Below are positions 9,902 to 17,732 of a stretch of DNA of 64,000 bases, piece after piece (positions within the stretch are counted from its first letter, which is position 1; each line of letters opens with the position of its first letter). The stretch comes from Gordonia pseudamarae. GTDB lineage: Bacteria; Actinomycetota; Actinomycetes; Mycobacteriales; Mycobacteriaceae. Made by a program: the position numbers and the translations under genes. Below the pieces are notes generated by a model. It saw only the letters and a program-made list of their open reading frames with translations. It did not search any database and was not told where the DNA came from. The stretch lies in contig NZ_CP045809.1 of the NCBI RefSeq assembly GCF_025273675.1, positions 1,426,001-1,490,000 on the forward strand, in the 5' to 3' direction.

Positions 9902-10863
9902 CCGAACGGTTCCCGGCAGTCGGCGCCGTCGATTGCGGTACCAATTCGATCCGGCTGCTGGTGGCATGTCCCGACGAGTCCGGGCACCTGGTGGATCTGT
10001 ACCGGGAGATGCGGGTGGTACGCCTGGGCGAGGGCGTCGACGCGACCGGCAGGTTCACCGACGCGGCGATCGAACGTACCCGGCGCGCACTGGCCGACTA
10101 CGTCGATCTGATGGTTTCGCTCGGCGTGCGACGGGTTCGGATGGTCGCCACGTCGGCGACCCGGGACGCCGCCAACCGTGACGAGTTCTTCGCGATGACC
10201 GCCACGCTTCTGGGTCGGGTGGTGCAGGGTGCGGTGGCCGAGGTGATCACCGGCGACGAGGAGGCCAGGCTGTCGTTCCGCGGCGCTGTCGGCGAACTCG
10301 ACCCGGCCGCGGGGCCTTTCGTGGTCACCGACCTCGGCGGCGGATCCACCGAGGTGGTGCTCGGCGACGCCGACGGTGTCCGGGCGGCCCAGTCCGCCGA
10401 CATCGGTTGTGTCCGGCTCACCGAACGGACGTTGCACTCCGATCCACCGACCCGCGAAGAGATCTCCGCCGCAACGGAATTCGCGCAATCGCGGCTGGCG
10501 TCGGCATTCGCCGCGGTGCCCGTGGCGCAGGCGCGGACCTGGGTGGGGGTGGCGGGCACCATGACCACGCTGTCGGCGATCGGGATGGGTCTGGCCGAAT
10601 ACGACTCCGACGCCATCCACCTGTCCCGGATCTCGCTGTCCGACCTGGTCGAGGTGTGTGAGCGGTTGATCGCGATGACCCGCGCCGATCGCGCCGCACT
10701 GGGGCCGATGCATCCGGGCCGCGTCGATGTCATCGGCGGTGGATCGTTGGTCACGTTGCTGCTGGCGGCGGAGTTCGCCGAGCGCGCCGGGATCACCGAA
10801 CTCGTCGTCAGCGAACACGACATCCTCGACGGTATCGCGCTGGGTCTGCTCGACCCCGTGTGA
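9898..10863 (+). CDS. ppx: Exopolyphosphatase / Ppx-GppA family phosphatase
   Basis: The 321-aa product has the ASKHA-fold signatures of the Ppx/GppA family: AVDCGTNSIRLLV at the N-terminus, VITGDEEARLSFRGAV, the phosphate-binding VVTDLGGGSTEVVLG, and GVAGTMTTLSAI. The enzyme removes terminal phosphates from polyphosphate and/or pppGpp. It lacks the C-terminal HD domain of long Ppx proteins, as Rv1026 does. The ATG overlaps the preceding TGA (ATGA). The initiation region is a duplicated sequence. Confidence 0.95.
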   Translation: MTERFPAVGAVDCGTNSIRLLVACPDESGHLVDLYREMRVVRLGEGVDATGRFTDAAIERTRRALADYVDLMVSLGVRRVRMVATSATRDAANRDEFFAMTATLLGRVVQGAVAEVITGDEEARLSFRGAVGELDPAAGPFVVTDLGGGSTEVVLGDADGVRAAQSADIGCVRLTERTLHSDPPTREEISAATEFAQSRLASAFAAVPVAQARTWVGVAGTMTTLSAIGMGLAEYDSDAIHLSRISLSDLVEVCERLIAMTRADRAALGPMHPGRVDVIGGGSLVTLLLAAEFAERAGITELVVSEHDILDGIALGLLDPV

Positions 10864-10872
10864 TCCCGCCCG

Positions 10873-11385
10873 TCAGGACGGGTCCGGTGAGCCGACGCTC
10901 TGCGCGGGCCGGAGGGCGATGTTGTTGCAGGCCTCGCACACGGTGTCCGGGATGACGCCGCGCTGCTGGAGGAATCCGAAGATGGTGCAGCCGAGGCAGA
11001 AGCCGAGGACCGATTCGAGGCCGGCGGCCACCACCACGAGTGCGACGGTGATCTGGGCGGCGACGGTCGCGCCGGTCAGGCTCAGGACGAGCGCGAGGGT
11101 GGTGAGAGTGAGTCCGATGGCCTGGGCGAATCGTTTGGGCGGACCGGGCACCAGCTTGGTCTTGCGTCAGATCTTGGGCACGATGAACCGCACCGAAAGC
11201 TGACCGAACGGCGACAACGTGGGCCCGGACAGTACGCGCAGTGCGAATCCGAGTGCCAGCAGCGCGTACAGGACCGGATGATCGACGATGATGGTGACCA
11301 CGGCCAATACCACGACCAGTCCCGCCGTGGAGCGGGCCGCGTAGTCGTTGACGGGGTTGGGGAAGGTGAATAGGGGAGACGCCAC
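10873..11385 (-). pseudogene. DUF4395 membrane protein interrupted by an in-frame TGA
   Basis: Two open segments (11385 to 11170, and 11166 to 10873) lie in one frame and are separated only by the TGA at 11167-11169. The first encodes FPNPVNDYAARSTAGLVVVL to RFIVPKI. The second continues RKTKLVPGPPKRFAQAIG to VLGFCLGCTIFGFLQ and VIPDTVCEACNNIA. Together they form one complete DUF4395 protein of ~170 aa with four transmembrane segments and a CLGC motif. A C-to-T change of CGA (Arg) to TGA would explain the break. Alternatives are stop readthrough, restart at GTG 11151, or a sequencing error. The function of DUF4395 is unknown; it often accompanies thioredoxin-like proteins. Confidence 0.75.
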
Positions 11386-11490
11386 GTCGTGACACGCTAG
11401 CGGGGACGGTAGGTGTGCGAAAGGGTTGCGTTCGGCCGGATTCTTTCCGGGTGCGTCTGCCGACGACCGGGCCGGGGCCGCCGGGACGCA

Positions 11491-11558
11491 GATGTGCCGC
11501 AGTGACAGGGATGTGCCGCAGTGACAGGGATGTGCCGCAGTGGCACGGATGTGCCGAG
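11491..11558. repeat. 19-bp tandem repeat, three copies plus a partial one
   Basis: The unit GATGTGCCGCAGTGACAGG occurs at 11491-11509 and 11510-11528 without change, then at 11529-11547 with two substitutions. A fourth copy (GATGTGCCGAG) begins at 11548 and runs into the terminator stem. No gene covers it. Confidence 0.9.
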
Positions 11559-11599
11559 GGCGCCCGTCGCCGCGGCTGTGCGGTGACGGGCGCCCTCGG
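11554..11599 (-). terminator. Hairpin terminator of the desaturase operon
   Basis: CCGAGGGCGCCCGTC (11554-11568) and GACGGGCGCCCTCGG (11585-11599) form a perfect 15-bp stem, 16 bp past the desaturase stop codon. There is no clear U-tract, which is common in high-GC actinobacteria. Confidence 0.75.
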
Positions 11600-11614
11600 G
11601 ACGTGCGCGGCGGA

Positions 11615-12805
11615 TCAGGCGGCGGATGCCTTCGTGCGCTCGATGTTGACGACGATCTCGTCGTCGTCGCGGGTCCACGAGTCGGGCAGCGACAACTTGG
11701 CGATCTTCGTCCACGTCGACCACAGCTGGTGGCGCAACGACCCGGTGTTGTAGGGCATCCCGTAGCGTTCGCAGATCTCCCGGACCTCGACGGCCATCGC
11801 CGGGTAGCGACCGGCCGGGATGTCGGGGAACAGGTGGTGCTCGATCTGGTGGCTCAGGTTGCCGCTCATGATGTGGAACAGCGTCCCGCCCTCGATGTTG
11901 GCCGAACCCAGCATCTGCCGCAGGTACCACTGGCCGCGGGTTTCGTTCTCGCATTCCTCCTTGGTGAAGGTCTGCGTGCCGGTGGGGAAATGTCCGCAGA
12001 AGATGATCGAGTACGCCCACACGTTGCGCACCAGGTTGGCGGTGGCGTTGCCCAGCAGGGTGGACACGAACAGCGGTCCGGTCAGCGCGGGGAAGACCAC
12101 GTAGTCCTTGAGGGCCTGCTTGCGGGCCTTGCGCCACATACCCTTGGCCAGGCCTTTGACGTCGGACCACGAACGGTTGCCCTTGATCAGGTTCTCGGCT
12201 TCGAGGTCGTGCAGCATGACACCCCATTCGAACAGCAGCATCAGCGCGGTGGCGTAGGCGAGGTTGCCCAGGTAATAGGGGTGCCATTTCTGCTCGCGGG
12301 CCATGCGCAGGATGCCGTAGCCGATGTCGCGGTCCATGTCGACGATGTTGGTGAACGTGTGGTGCAGGTAGTTGTGGCTGTGTTTCCACTGATCGCCGGG
12401 GCACACGTTGTCCCATTCGAAGTCGCGCGAGTTGTAGTTGTCCTCGCGCATCCAGTCGTACTGGCCGTGCATCACGTTGTGGCCGATCTCCATGTTGTCG
12501 AGGATCTTCGACACCGACAGCGCGGCCACCCCGGCGATCCATGCCGGGGGCAGGAAGCCGAGGTACATCAGGCCCCGGCCGCCCACCTCGAGTCCGCGCT
12601 GGACGCGGACGATGGTGTACAGGTAGTCGCGGTCCTTCTGGCCGAGGTCGGCGACCACGCGGGCGCGCAACTCGTCGAGTTCACGACCGAGGGCCTCGAC
12701 CTGCTCGAAGGTCAGATTGATCTCGGTGATGTTGTCGGGGGTGGCCGGGGTCGCCGGCTTGCGGAACGCAGGGGACTTGCCGAACGCGGTGATGGGCGTC
12801 GCCAT
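11615..12805 (-). CDS. desA3: Acyl-CoA/fatty acid desaturase (DesA3-type)
   Basis: This 396-aa membrane di-iron desaturase has the three histidine boxes of the family: HNVMH, HSHNYLHH and HQIEHH. Hydrophobic pairs of helices lie between them. DesA3 of M. tuberculosis (Rv3229c) is the stearoyl-CoA delta-9 desaturase that makes oleate, taking electrons from its partner oxidoreductase Rv3230c. The same partner is encoded immediately upstream here, 65 bp away. A good ribosome-binding site (GGAGGTAACC) precedes the ATG at 12805. Substrate is inferred from family; delta-9 stearoyl-CoA is most likely. Confidence 0.93.
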   Translation of the reverse strand: MATPITAFGKSPAFRKPATPATPDNITEINLTFEQVEALGRELDELRARVVADLGQKDRDYLYTIVRVQRGLEVGGRGLMYLGFLPPAWIAGVAALSVSKILDNMEIGHNVMHGQYDWMREDNYNSRDFEWDNVCPGDQWKHSHNYLHHTFTNIVDMDRDIGYGILRMAREQKWHPYYLGNLAYATALMLLFEWGVMLHDLEAENLIKGNRSWSDVKGLAKGMWRKARKQALKDYVVFPALTGPLFVSTLLGNATANLVRNVWAYSIIFCGHFPTGTQTFTKEECENETRGQWYLRQMLGSANIEGGTLFHIMSGNLSHQIEHHLFPDIPAGRYPAMAVEVREICERYGMPYNTGSLRHQLWSTWTKIAKLSLPDSWTRDDDEIVVNIERTKASAA

Positions 12806-12870
12806 GATGGTTACCTCCGTGATCTGTGGGGTAGTGGTGGTTCGCGGGTGGGTTGTCGTCGGGCCGGTGG

Positions 12871-13980
12871 CTACAGGTCGAGTTCGACGTCGCCGACGGG
12901 GGCGTTGACGCAGATCTGGATCTGGGCGTCGGCCTCGGTATTGAGCTCGCCGGTGACGACGTTGCGGGTGCAGCCGCTCTTCTTGACCGCGGTGCAGGAG
13001 AAGCAGATTCCCATCCGGCAGCCCGATGCGGGCGCGAGACCCGCCGATTCCGCCTGGTCGAGGATGGTGCGTCCGTCATTGTCTGCGTTGCGCCCGGCTC
13101 TGGTAAAGGTCAGCTCGCCGGTGATGGGCTCGTCGGGGTCGACCTCGACGGGTACGGCAGCGACGAATGCCTCGGAGTGAACCGGATTGGTCAGGCCGGC
13201 GTCGGTGACGTGGGCGTTGACCGCGTCCATGAGTGCGGGCGGGCCGCAGACGAACAGGTCGGCGCCGGCGAACCCGTCGATGCCGTCGAGGTGGGCGGCG
13301 GAGAAGTGTCGGCCGGGGTTCTCGTCGTCGCCGCGGGTGTAGTAGAGGCGCAGGTCGATGTTCGCGGCCCCGTCACGTCGTCCGCCCGTGTGGTCGGCGG
13401 CGAGCGCGGCGAGTTCGGCGCGGTAGGAGACGTCGGCGGGGGTGCGGGCGTAGTGCAGGAAGGTGATGGGCCCGGTGAACTTCCGGGAGATGAGTGTACG
13501 CATCATTGAGAGTACAGGTGTAATGCCACTGCCGCCGCTGATGAAGACCGCGGATTCGAGTGCGGCCGGCAGGACGAACCCGCCCTGCGCCTGGGAGACG
13601 CCCAGGACCATCCCTTCGCGGGCGTTGTCGCGCAGGTAGGTGGAGACGAAGCCGTCGTCGTGTGCGGTGATGGTGAGTTCGATGGGGCTCCAGGCGCCGG
13701 CCGAGGAGTTGGCCGGCGAATAGCAGCGGCTGTGCCGAACTCCGTCGATGACGACGCTGAGCTGGAGATATTGTCCGGCCTGATGGCCTTTCCACTGGCG
13801 GGTGGGCCGAAGTGCGAGGCGGACAGTGCGTTCGGTGGGTCGGTTGACGCTGACGACGGTGGCGCGTACGTCGCGCCAGGTGAGGCTGGGATCGACCAGT
13901 TCGAGGTAGCTGTCCACCGGATGCGGGGTGAGGGCGGCCTCCACGATCGAACCGACAAGCCGGGGGAGTCGAATACTCAT
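12871..13980 (-). CDS. Ferredoxin-type oxidoreductase, electron donor to the desaturase
   Basis: This 369-aa flavoprotein has an FAD-binding barrel (KGHQAGQYLQLSV, RHSRCYSPAN), an NAD(P)-binding domain (VFISGGSGITPVLSMMRTL) and a C-terminal plant-type 2Fe-2S domain. The cluster cysteines lie in CRMGICFSC and a later SGC. It resembles Rv3230c, the NADPH oxidoreductase that drives DesA3. Start 13980 (MSIRLPRL) follows GGAAGAA. An in-frame ATG at 14055 would add 25 residues encoded by an 18-bp tandem repeat (MPTLVN, MPNLVN), which looks like promoter DNA rather than protein. Confidence 0.92.
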   Translation of the reverse strand: MSIRLPRLVGSIVEAALTPHPVDSYLELVDPSLTWRDVRATVVSVNRPTERTVRLALRPTRQWKGHQAGQYLQLSVVIDGVRHSRCYSPANSSAGAWSPIELTITAHDDGFVSTYLRDNAREGMVLGVSQAQGGFVLPAALESAVFISGGSGITPVLSMMRTLISRKFTGPITFLHYARTPADVSYRAELAALAADHTGGRRDGAANIDLRLYYTRGDDENPGRHFSAAHLDGIDGFAGADLFVCGPPALMDAVNAHVTDAGLTNPVHSEAFVAAVPVEVDPDEPITGELTFTRAGRNADNDGRTILDQAESAGLAPASGCRMGICFSCTAVKKSGCTRNVVTGELNTEADAQIQICVNAPVGDVELDL

Positions 13981-13997
13981 CGGGGTTCTTCCGTTCG

Positions 13998-14051
13998 TGT
14001 TCACGAGATTGGGCATGTTCACGAGAGTGGGCATGTTCTCGATTTGAGTGA
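13998..14051. repeat. 18-bp tandem repeat carrying iterated GTTCAC half-sites
   Basis: TGTTCACGAGATTGGGCA (13998-14015) is followed directly by TGTTCACGAGAGTGGGCA (14016-14033), 17 of 18 bases identical. A degenerate third unit begins TGTTCTCGA (14034-14051). Each unit starts with the half-site found in the operator at 14048-14063. The block lies between that operator and the reductase start. Confidence 0.85.
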
Positions 14052-14063
14052 ACATCTGTACAC
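14048..14063. promoter_or_regulatory. DesT-like operator between the desaturase operon and tetR
   Basis: GTGAACATCTGTACAC is an inverted repeat with 6 of 7 arm positions paired. With the preceding A, it matches about 12 of 18 positions of the Pseudomonas DesT operator as I remember it (AGTGAACGCTTGTTGACT). DesT is a TetR-family regulator of a desaturase/reductase pair, the same arrangement as here. Binding by the adjacent TetR protein is inferred. Confidence 0.6.
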
Positions 14064-14210
14064 GAATAAGTGTGGCATATGTACCGCTGTCGCGGTCAAG
14101 TCGTCGTCGATGTGACGGCTGTCACCGTGTCTGTGCGTCCGTGCCGGGGTGCAACGCGCGTGGCGCGGGCGGTGTGGTCACCGCCCGAACGCAGGATTTA
14201 GACTCGACGG

Positions 14211-14978
14211 GTGACCCGTACCGGAAACTCGACCCGCTCATCACGTGGGCGGCGTGCCGAATCGGGTGAAGGCGACGGGGAGGTCACCTCGCGCCCGGAC
14301 TCTGCGAGCCGGGTCGCCAAGGGGTCGGACGCCAAGCGCGCCGACGCCGAAAGTCGTGCCGACCGCAAGAGCCGCACGCGGCAGGCGCTGCTGGACACCA
14401 CCCTCGACCTGGTGTCCGAACGCAGCTTCGCCAGCATCAGCCTGCGTGAGGTGGCGCGCGGCGCGGGCATCGTCCCGACCGCCTTCTACCGGCATTTCGC
14501 TTCGATGGAGGATCTGGGGGTCACCCTCGTCGAGGACTCGATGCGCGTGCTGCGCCGAACCCTGCGCGACGGCCGGCGCGATCTGGCGGCCCGGCAGGCG
14601 TTGCCCACCGTGCGGACCTCGGCCGACATCCTGTTCAACCAGGTTCGGGAGGACGAACCGGCGTTCCGGTTCCTGATCCGCGAGCAGCACGGCGGGGTGG
14701 CCGAGGTACGGCGCGCCATCGACACCGAGCGCAGGCTGTTCGCCAAGGAACTGGCCATCGACCTGGCGCGGCTGCCCGATCTGGCCGCCTGGGACGCCGA
14801 GGACCTCGAACTGGCGGCCGATCTGATCGTGACGATCATGCTGACCTCGGTCGCCGAGTACCTCGACAGCGACTACCGTGGCCGGGGTGGCGAACGGGAG
14901 GCGATTGACCGGGTCGAACGTCAGCTGGTGCTGGTGTTCCTGGGGATGAGTCGGTGGCGTCCGCGTCGCAACCGCTGA
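14211..14978 (+). CDS. TetR family transcriptional regulator, probable desaturase regulator
   Basis: This 255-aa protein has a charged, low-complexity N-terminus of about 50 residues and then a TetR DNA-binding domain. The helix-turn-helix is ISLREVARGAGIVPTAFYRH, followed by FASMEDL. The C-terminal ligand-binding helices include FRFLIREQHGG. It is divergent from the desaturase/reductase operon, with a 230-bp shared region holding an inverted-repeat operator. This mirrors DesT of Pseudomonas, which senses the saturated/unsaturated acyl-CoA ratio. That role is inferred from context. A GTG at 14211 opens the frame; a later start is possible because the first ~45 residues are not family-like. 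Confidence 0.88.
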   Translation: MTRTGNSTRSSRGRRAESGEGDGEVTSRPDSASRVAKGSDAKRADAESRADRKSRTRQALLDTTLDLVSERSFASISLREVARGAGIVPTAFYRHFASMEDLGVTLVEDSMRVLRRTLRDGRRDLAARQALPTVRTSADILFNQVREDEPAFRFLIREQHGGVAEVRRAIDTERRLFAKELAIDLARLPDLAAWDAEDLELAADLIVTIMLTSVAEYLDSDYRGRGGEREAIDRVERQLVLVFLGMSRWRPRRNR

Positions 14979-15089
14979 GCTGAGAGGCCCGCCGGCCTCG
15001 TGAACCTGTGCGGTCACGGAGTCGGTCGTCCGATCGGTTTCCGGGCCGCGGGTGCGTCATTTGTCCGAACCAATGAATATGCTCGGCGT

Positions 15090-16736
15090 ATGAATGCGCA
15101 CAATCGCGTCGGGAGTTCATTCGGGCCCTACCGGCTCGACGACCTCATCGGTCGTGGCGGTATGGGTGAGGTATACCGCGCGTACGACACCACCAAGGAT
15201 CGTTTTGTCGCACTGAAGATCCTGTCCCAGGGTCCCGCCGCCGACCCCACCTATCAGGCACGGTTCCGGCGTGAGTCGCAGGTGGTGGCCAGGCTCGGCG
15301 AACCGCACATCATTCCCATCCACGACTGGGGTGAGATCGACGGCGTCCTCTACCTGGACATGCGGTTGGTGGAGGGCAAGGACCTGCGGGCCGTGTTGCG
15401 CGAGGAGGGTGCGCTGAGCCCGGCGCGCGCCGTGGCGATCGTCGAGCAGGTGGGGGCCGCACTCGATGCGGCGCACCGTGACGGGCTCGTGCACCGCGAT
15501 GTCAAGCCCGAGAACATTCTGCTGTCCGAGAACGACTTCGCCCACCTGGTGGACTTCGGCATCGCCCAGGCGGGCGACGACACCCGCCTCACCCAGGCCG
15601 GTACCGCCATAGGCTCGCTCGCCTACATGGCGCCGGAGATGTTCGAGACGGCGCCCATCACCTCGGCATGCGACATCTACGCGCTGACCTGTGTACTGTT
15701 CGAGACCTTGACCGGGCAGGTGCCCCATCCGGCGAGCACCGTCAGCTCGGCTATCAAGGCGGCGCTCTTCGACACCCCGCCGCGGGTCGGCGCGGTGAAC
15801 TCCGCGGTACCCGCGAGCTTTGACGCCGTGATCGCCCGTGGTATGAATTCCGATCCGCTGCAACGCTATTCGTCGGGCAGGGAGTTGGCACGGGCGTGCC
15901 GTGCCGCGCTCGAGGCCACCGAGCAGGCGCCCGCTCTCGAAGTACCCGATCCGCCCACCGCGTATCCCGCGGGTCAGTACGAGCAGACGCAGATCCGGGT
16001 CACCGGACCGTCGGCCTCGGGGCCGGCGGGCCCGGCACCCACCGGCGGGAATCCCCCCGGCACGAACCCGTACGGCGCGCAGGTGCCACCGGGTCCTGTC
16101 GGCACCCCGATCGGCGCAGGGTTCGCCCCGGAGGTTCGGCAGGGCACCACGCCGTACGGGGCGTCCGGGCAGTACGGCGGGGCCTACGGGACCGGTCCGC
16201 AGGCCACCGGACCGTACGGGCAGGGGCCGCACCCGACAGGGGCGCAGGGGTATCCGACAGGGGCACAGGGGTATCCGCCCGGAGACGGCGGGCGTGGCCG
16301 GAGTCTGCTGGTGCCGATTGTCGGCATCATCGCCGTCGCACTCGTCGGGCTGCTCGCAGTGGTGGCCGTCGTGCTGCTGACCAAGGATTCCGACGGCGAC
16401 TCCGATACCAGGGCTGAGCAGTCGACGGCGGTGGTCACCACCACGGTCACCCCGGCCCAGGACACTCCGGCAACCACCACCCCCACCGTCACCGGGCCGC
16501 CGGCCAATTCCTCGCGGTGCGACGGCTCGGTCGGCATCGAGGCGGGAACCCCCACGAGCTGTGAGTTCGCGGCGAACGTCCGTTCGGCGTACCTGGCCTC
16601 CGGACCCAAGGGCGAGGCCCGGGTGGTCACCGCGAGCAGCCCGATCACCGGCTCCACCTACCGGATGTCGTGCGGGCCGGAAAACGGCATCGTGGTGTGT
16701 CGCGGCGGGAACAACGCCGTCGTTCACATTTACTAA
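15090..16736 (+). CDS. Receptor-type serine/threonine protein kinase
   Basis: The 548-aa protein has an N-terminal Hanks-type kinase: glycine loop GRGGMGEVY, catalytic Lys in FVALKIL, HRDVKPENI near residue 134, DFG in LVDFGIA and MAPE. A Pro/Gly/Tyr/Thr-rich linker (about 290-400, with repeats such as TGAQGYPTGAQGYPPG) leads to one transmembrane helix at about 402-430. A ~115-residue extracellular domain with paired cysteines (SRCDGSVG, TSCEFA, MSCGPE, VVCRGG) follows. It resembles mycobacterial PknE/PknF-type receptors, with an unknown sensed ligand. ATG 15090 is chosen because the kinase fold begins there; upstream sequence is not family-like. Confidence 0.94.
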   Translation: MNAHNRVGSSFGPYRLDDLIGRGGMGEVYRAYDTTKDRFVALKILSQGPAADPTYQARFRRESQVVARLGEPHIIPIHDWGEIDGVLYLDMRLVEGKDLRAVLREEGALSPARAVAIVEQVGAALDAAHRDGLVHRDVKPENILLSENDFAHLVDFGIAQAGDDTRLTQAGTAIGSLAYMAPEMFETAPITSACDIYALTCVLFETLTGQVPHPASTVSSAIKAALFDTPPRVGAVNSAVPASFDAVIARGMNSDPLQRYSSGRELARACRAALEATEQAPALEVPDPPTAYPAGQYEQTQIRVTGPSASGPAGPAPTGGNPPGTNPYGAQVPPGPVGTPIGAGFAPEVRQGTTPYGASGQYGGAYGTGPQATGPYGQGPHPTGAQGYPTGAQGYPPGDGGRGRSLLVPIVGIIAVALVGLLAVVAVVLLTKDSDGDSDTRAEQSTAVVTTTVTPAQDTPATTTPTVTGPPANSSRCDGSVGIEAGTPTSCEFAANVRSAYLASGPKGEARVVTASSPITGSTYRMSCGPENGIVVCRGGNNAVVHIY

Positions 16737-16742
16737 GAGACC

Positions 16743-17648
16743 ATGCGAATCCTTCAGGTGCCGGGTCTCGGCGCGGTGCTGGTGCTGGCGATGTCGATGA
16801 CCGGGTGCTCCGGCGGTGACGACGCGACGGCGCGCCCGACGACGTCGACGGTGACGGTTACCGCGTCCGCGACGCCCGCGCACAGCAGTGTCGCCGTGAC
16901 TTCATCGAAGGCCCGGACACCGAATGCGACAAGCCGGGCCCGACTGGTGTCGGCGCTGGATGCGGCGATCGAGCGGGCCGGCCAGCCGGTCGGTGTCGCG
17001 ATCGTTCCCGTCGGGCGGTCGGCGCGGGCGATCACGGCGGGAGATCAGACACCGATGGTCGCGTGGTCGACCATCAAGGTGCCGGTCGCGGTCGCATCCG
17101 AACGTGCCAATGGGCAGTCCGCATCGCAGACCCCGGCGATCGTCGAATCCGACAACGCCGCGGCCGAACATTTGTGGTCCTCACTCGGATCCGACACCGA
17201 CGCGGCGGCCGCCGTGACCGAGGTGCTGCGTGACGGCGGAGACACCACCACCACGGTGCCCAGCGCACACCTGAGGTCGGGGTTCACCATCTTCGGGCAG
17301 ACGACGTGGCCGCTGCGGGATGCCGCCGCGTTCACCGCGCACCTGCCGTGTATGGCGGGCACCGAGCACGTGCTGTCGCTGATGGGGCAGGTTGCCGGTA
17401 ATCAGCAATGGGGTGTGGAAGCCATGGCATCGCCGGTGTCGACGGCGGTCAAGGGCGGCTGGGGACCCGGTCCGGCGTCCGGGTACGTGGTCCGCCAGAT
17501 CGGCCTCATCACGCACGCCGACGGCACGATGACCGCGGTCGCGATGGGCACCTCGGGGCCGTCGCTGGACAGCGGAATCGGGGCGCTGAACACGGTGGCG
17601 CAACACCTCGACGAGTCGATCAGGATGCTGCCGCGAGGGCGGTGCTGA
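16743..17648 (+). CDS. Beta-lactamase-fold lipoprotein (LppW-like serine hydrolase)
   Basis: This 301-aa protein has a lipobox MTGC with Cys at residue 22 and a Thr/Ser-rich linker. A class A beta-lactamase/DD-peptidase-like domain follows: STIK supplies the SxxK nucleophile, SDN is conserved in VESDNAAAEH, and KGGWGP stands where the KTG triad would be. Replacement of the hydroxyl residue of KTG by Gly suggests altered or absent lactamase activity. Two cysteines may form a disulfide. It starts 6 bp after the kinase stop and may share its transcript. A secreted paralog lies at 19143-20069, across one oxidoreductase gene. Confidence 0.83.
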   Translation: MRILQVPGLGAVLVLAMSMTGCSGGDDATARPTTSTVTVTASATPAHSSVAVTSSKARTPNATSRARLVSALDAAIERAGQPVGVAIVPVGRSARAITAGDQTPMVAWSTIKVPVAVASERANGQSASQTPAIVESDNAAAEHLWSSLGSDTDAAAAVTEVLRDGGDTTTTVPSAHLRSGFTIFGQTTWPLRDAAAFTAHLPCMAGTEHVLSLMGQVAGNQQWGVEAMASPVSTAVKGGWGPGPASGYVVRQIGLITHADGTMTAVAMGTSGPSLDSGIGALNTVAQHLDESIRMLPRGRC

Positions 17649-17732
17649 CCGCACGGTCGCGATGTCTCCCCTTTCGGTCCGGGCGATTTCAACCCTGGAC
17701 CGGGGATGCGCGGGCGGCGAGACTTGCCTACC

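Noticed and set aside
11167..11169. Selenocysteine codon in DUF4395
   Set aside because: The family does not have a Cys at this position as far as I know, and I saw no SECIS-like hairpin directly downstream. A nonsense change is simpler.
13978..14055. N-terminal extension of the reductase to ATG 14055
   Set aside because: The extra 25 residues are translated from an 18-bp tandem repeat in the promoter region; ATG 13980 fits the family.
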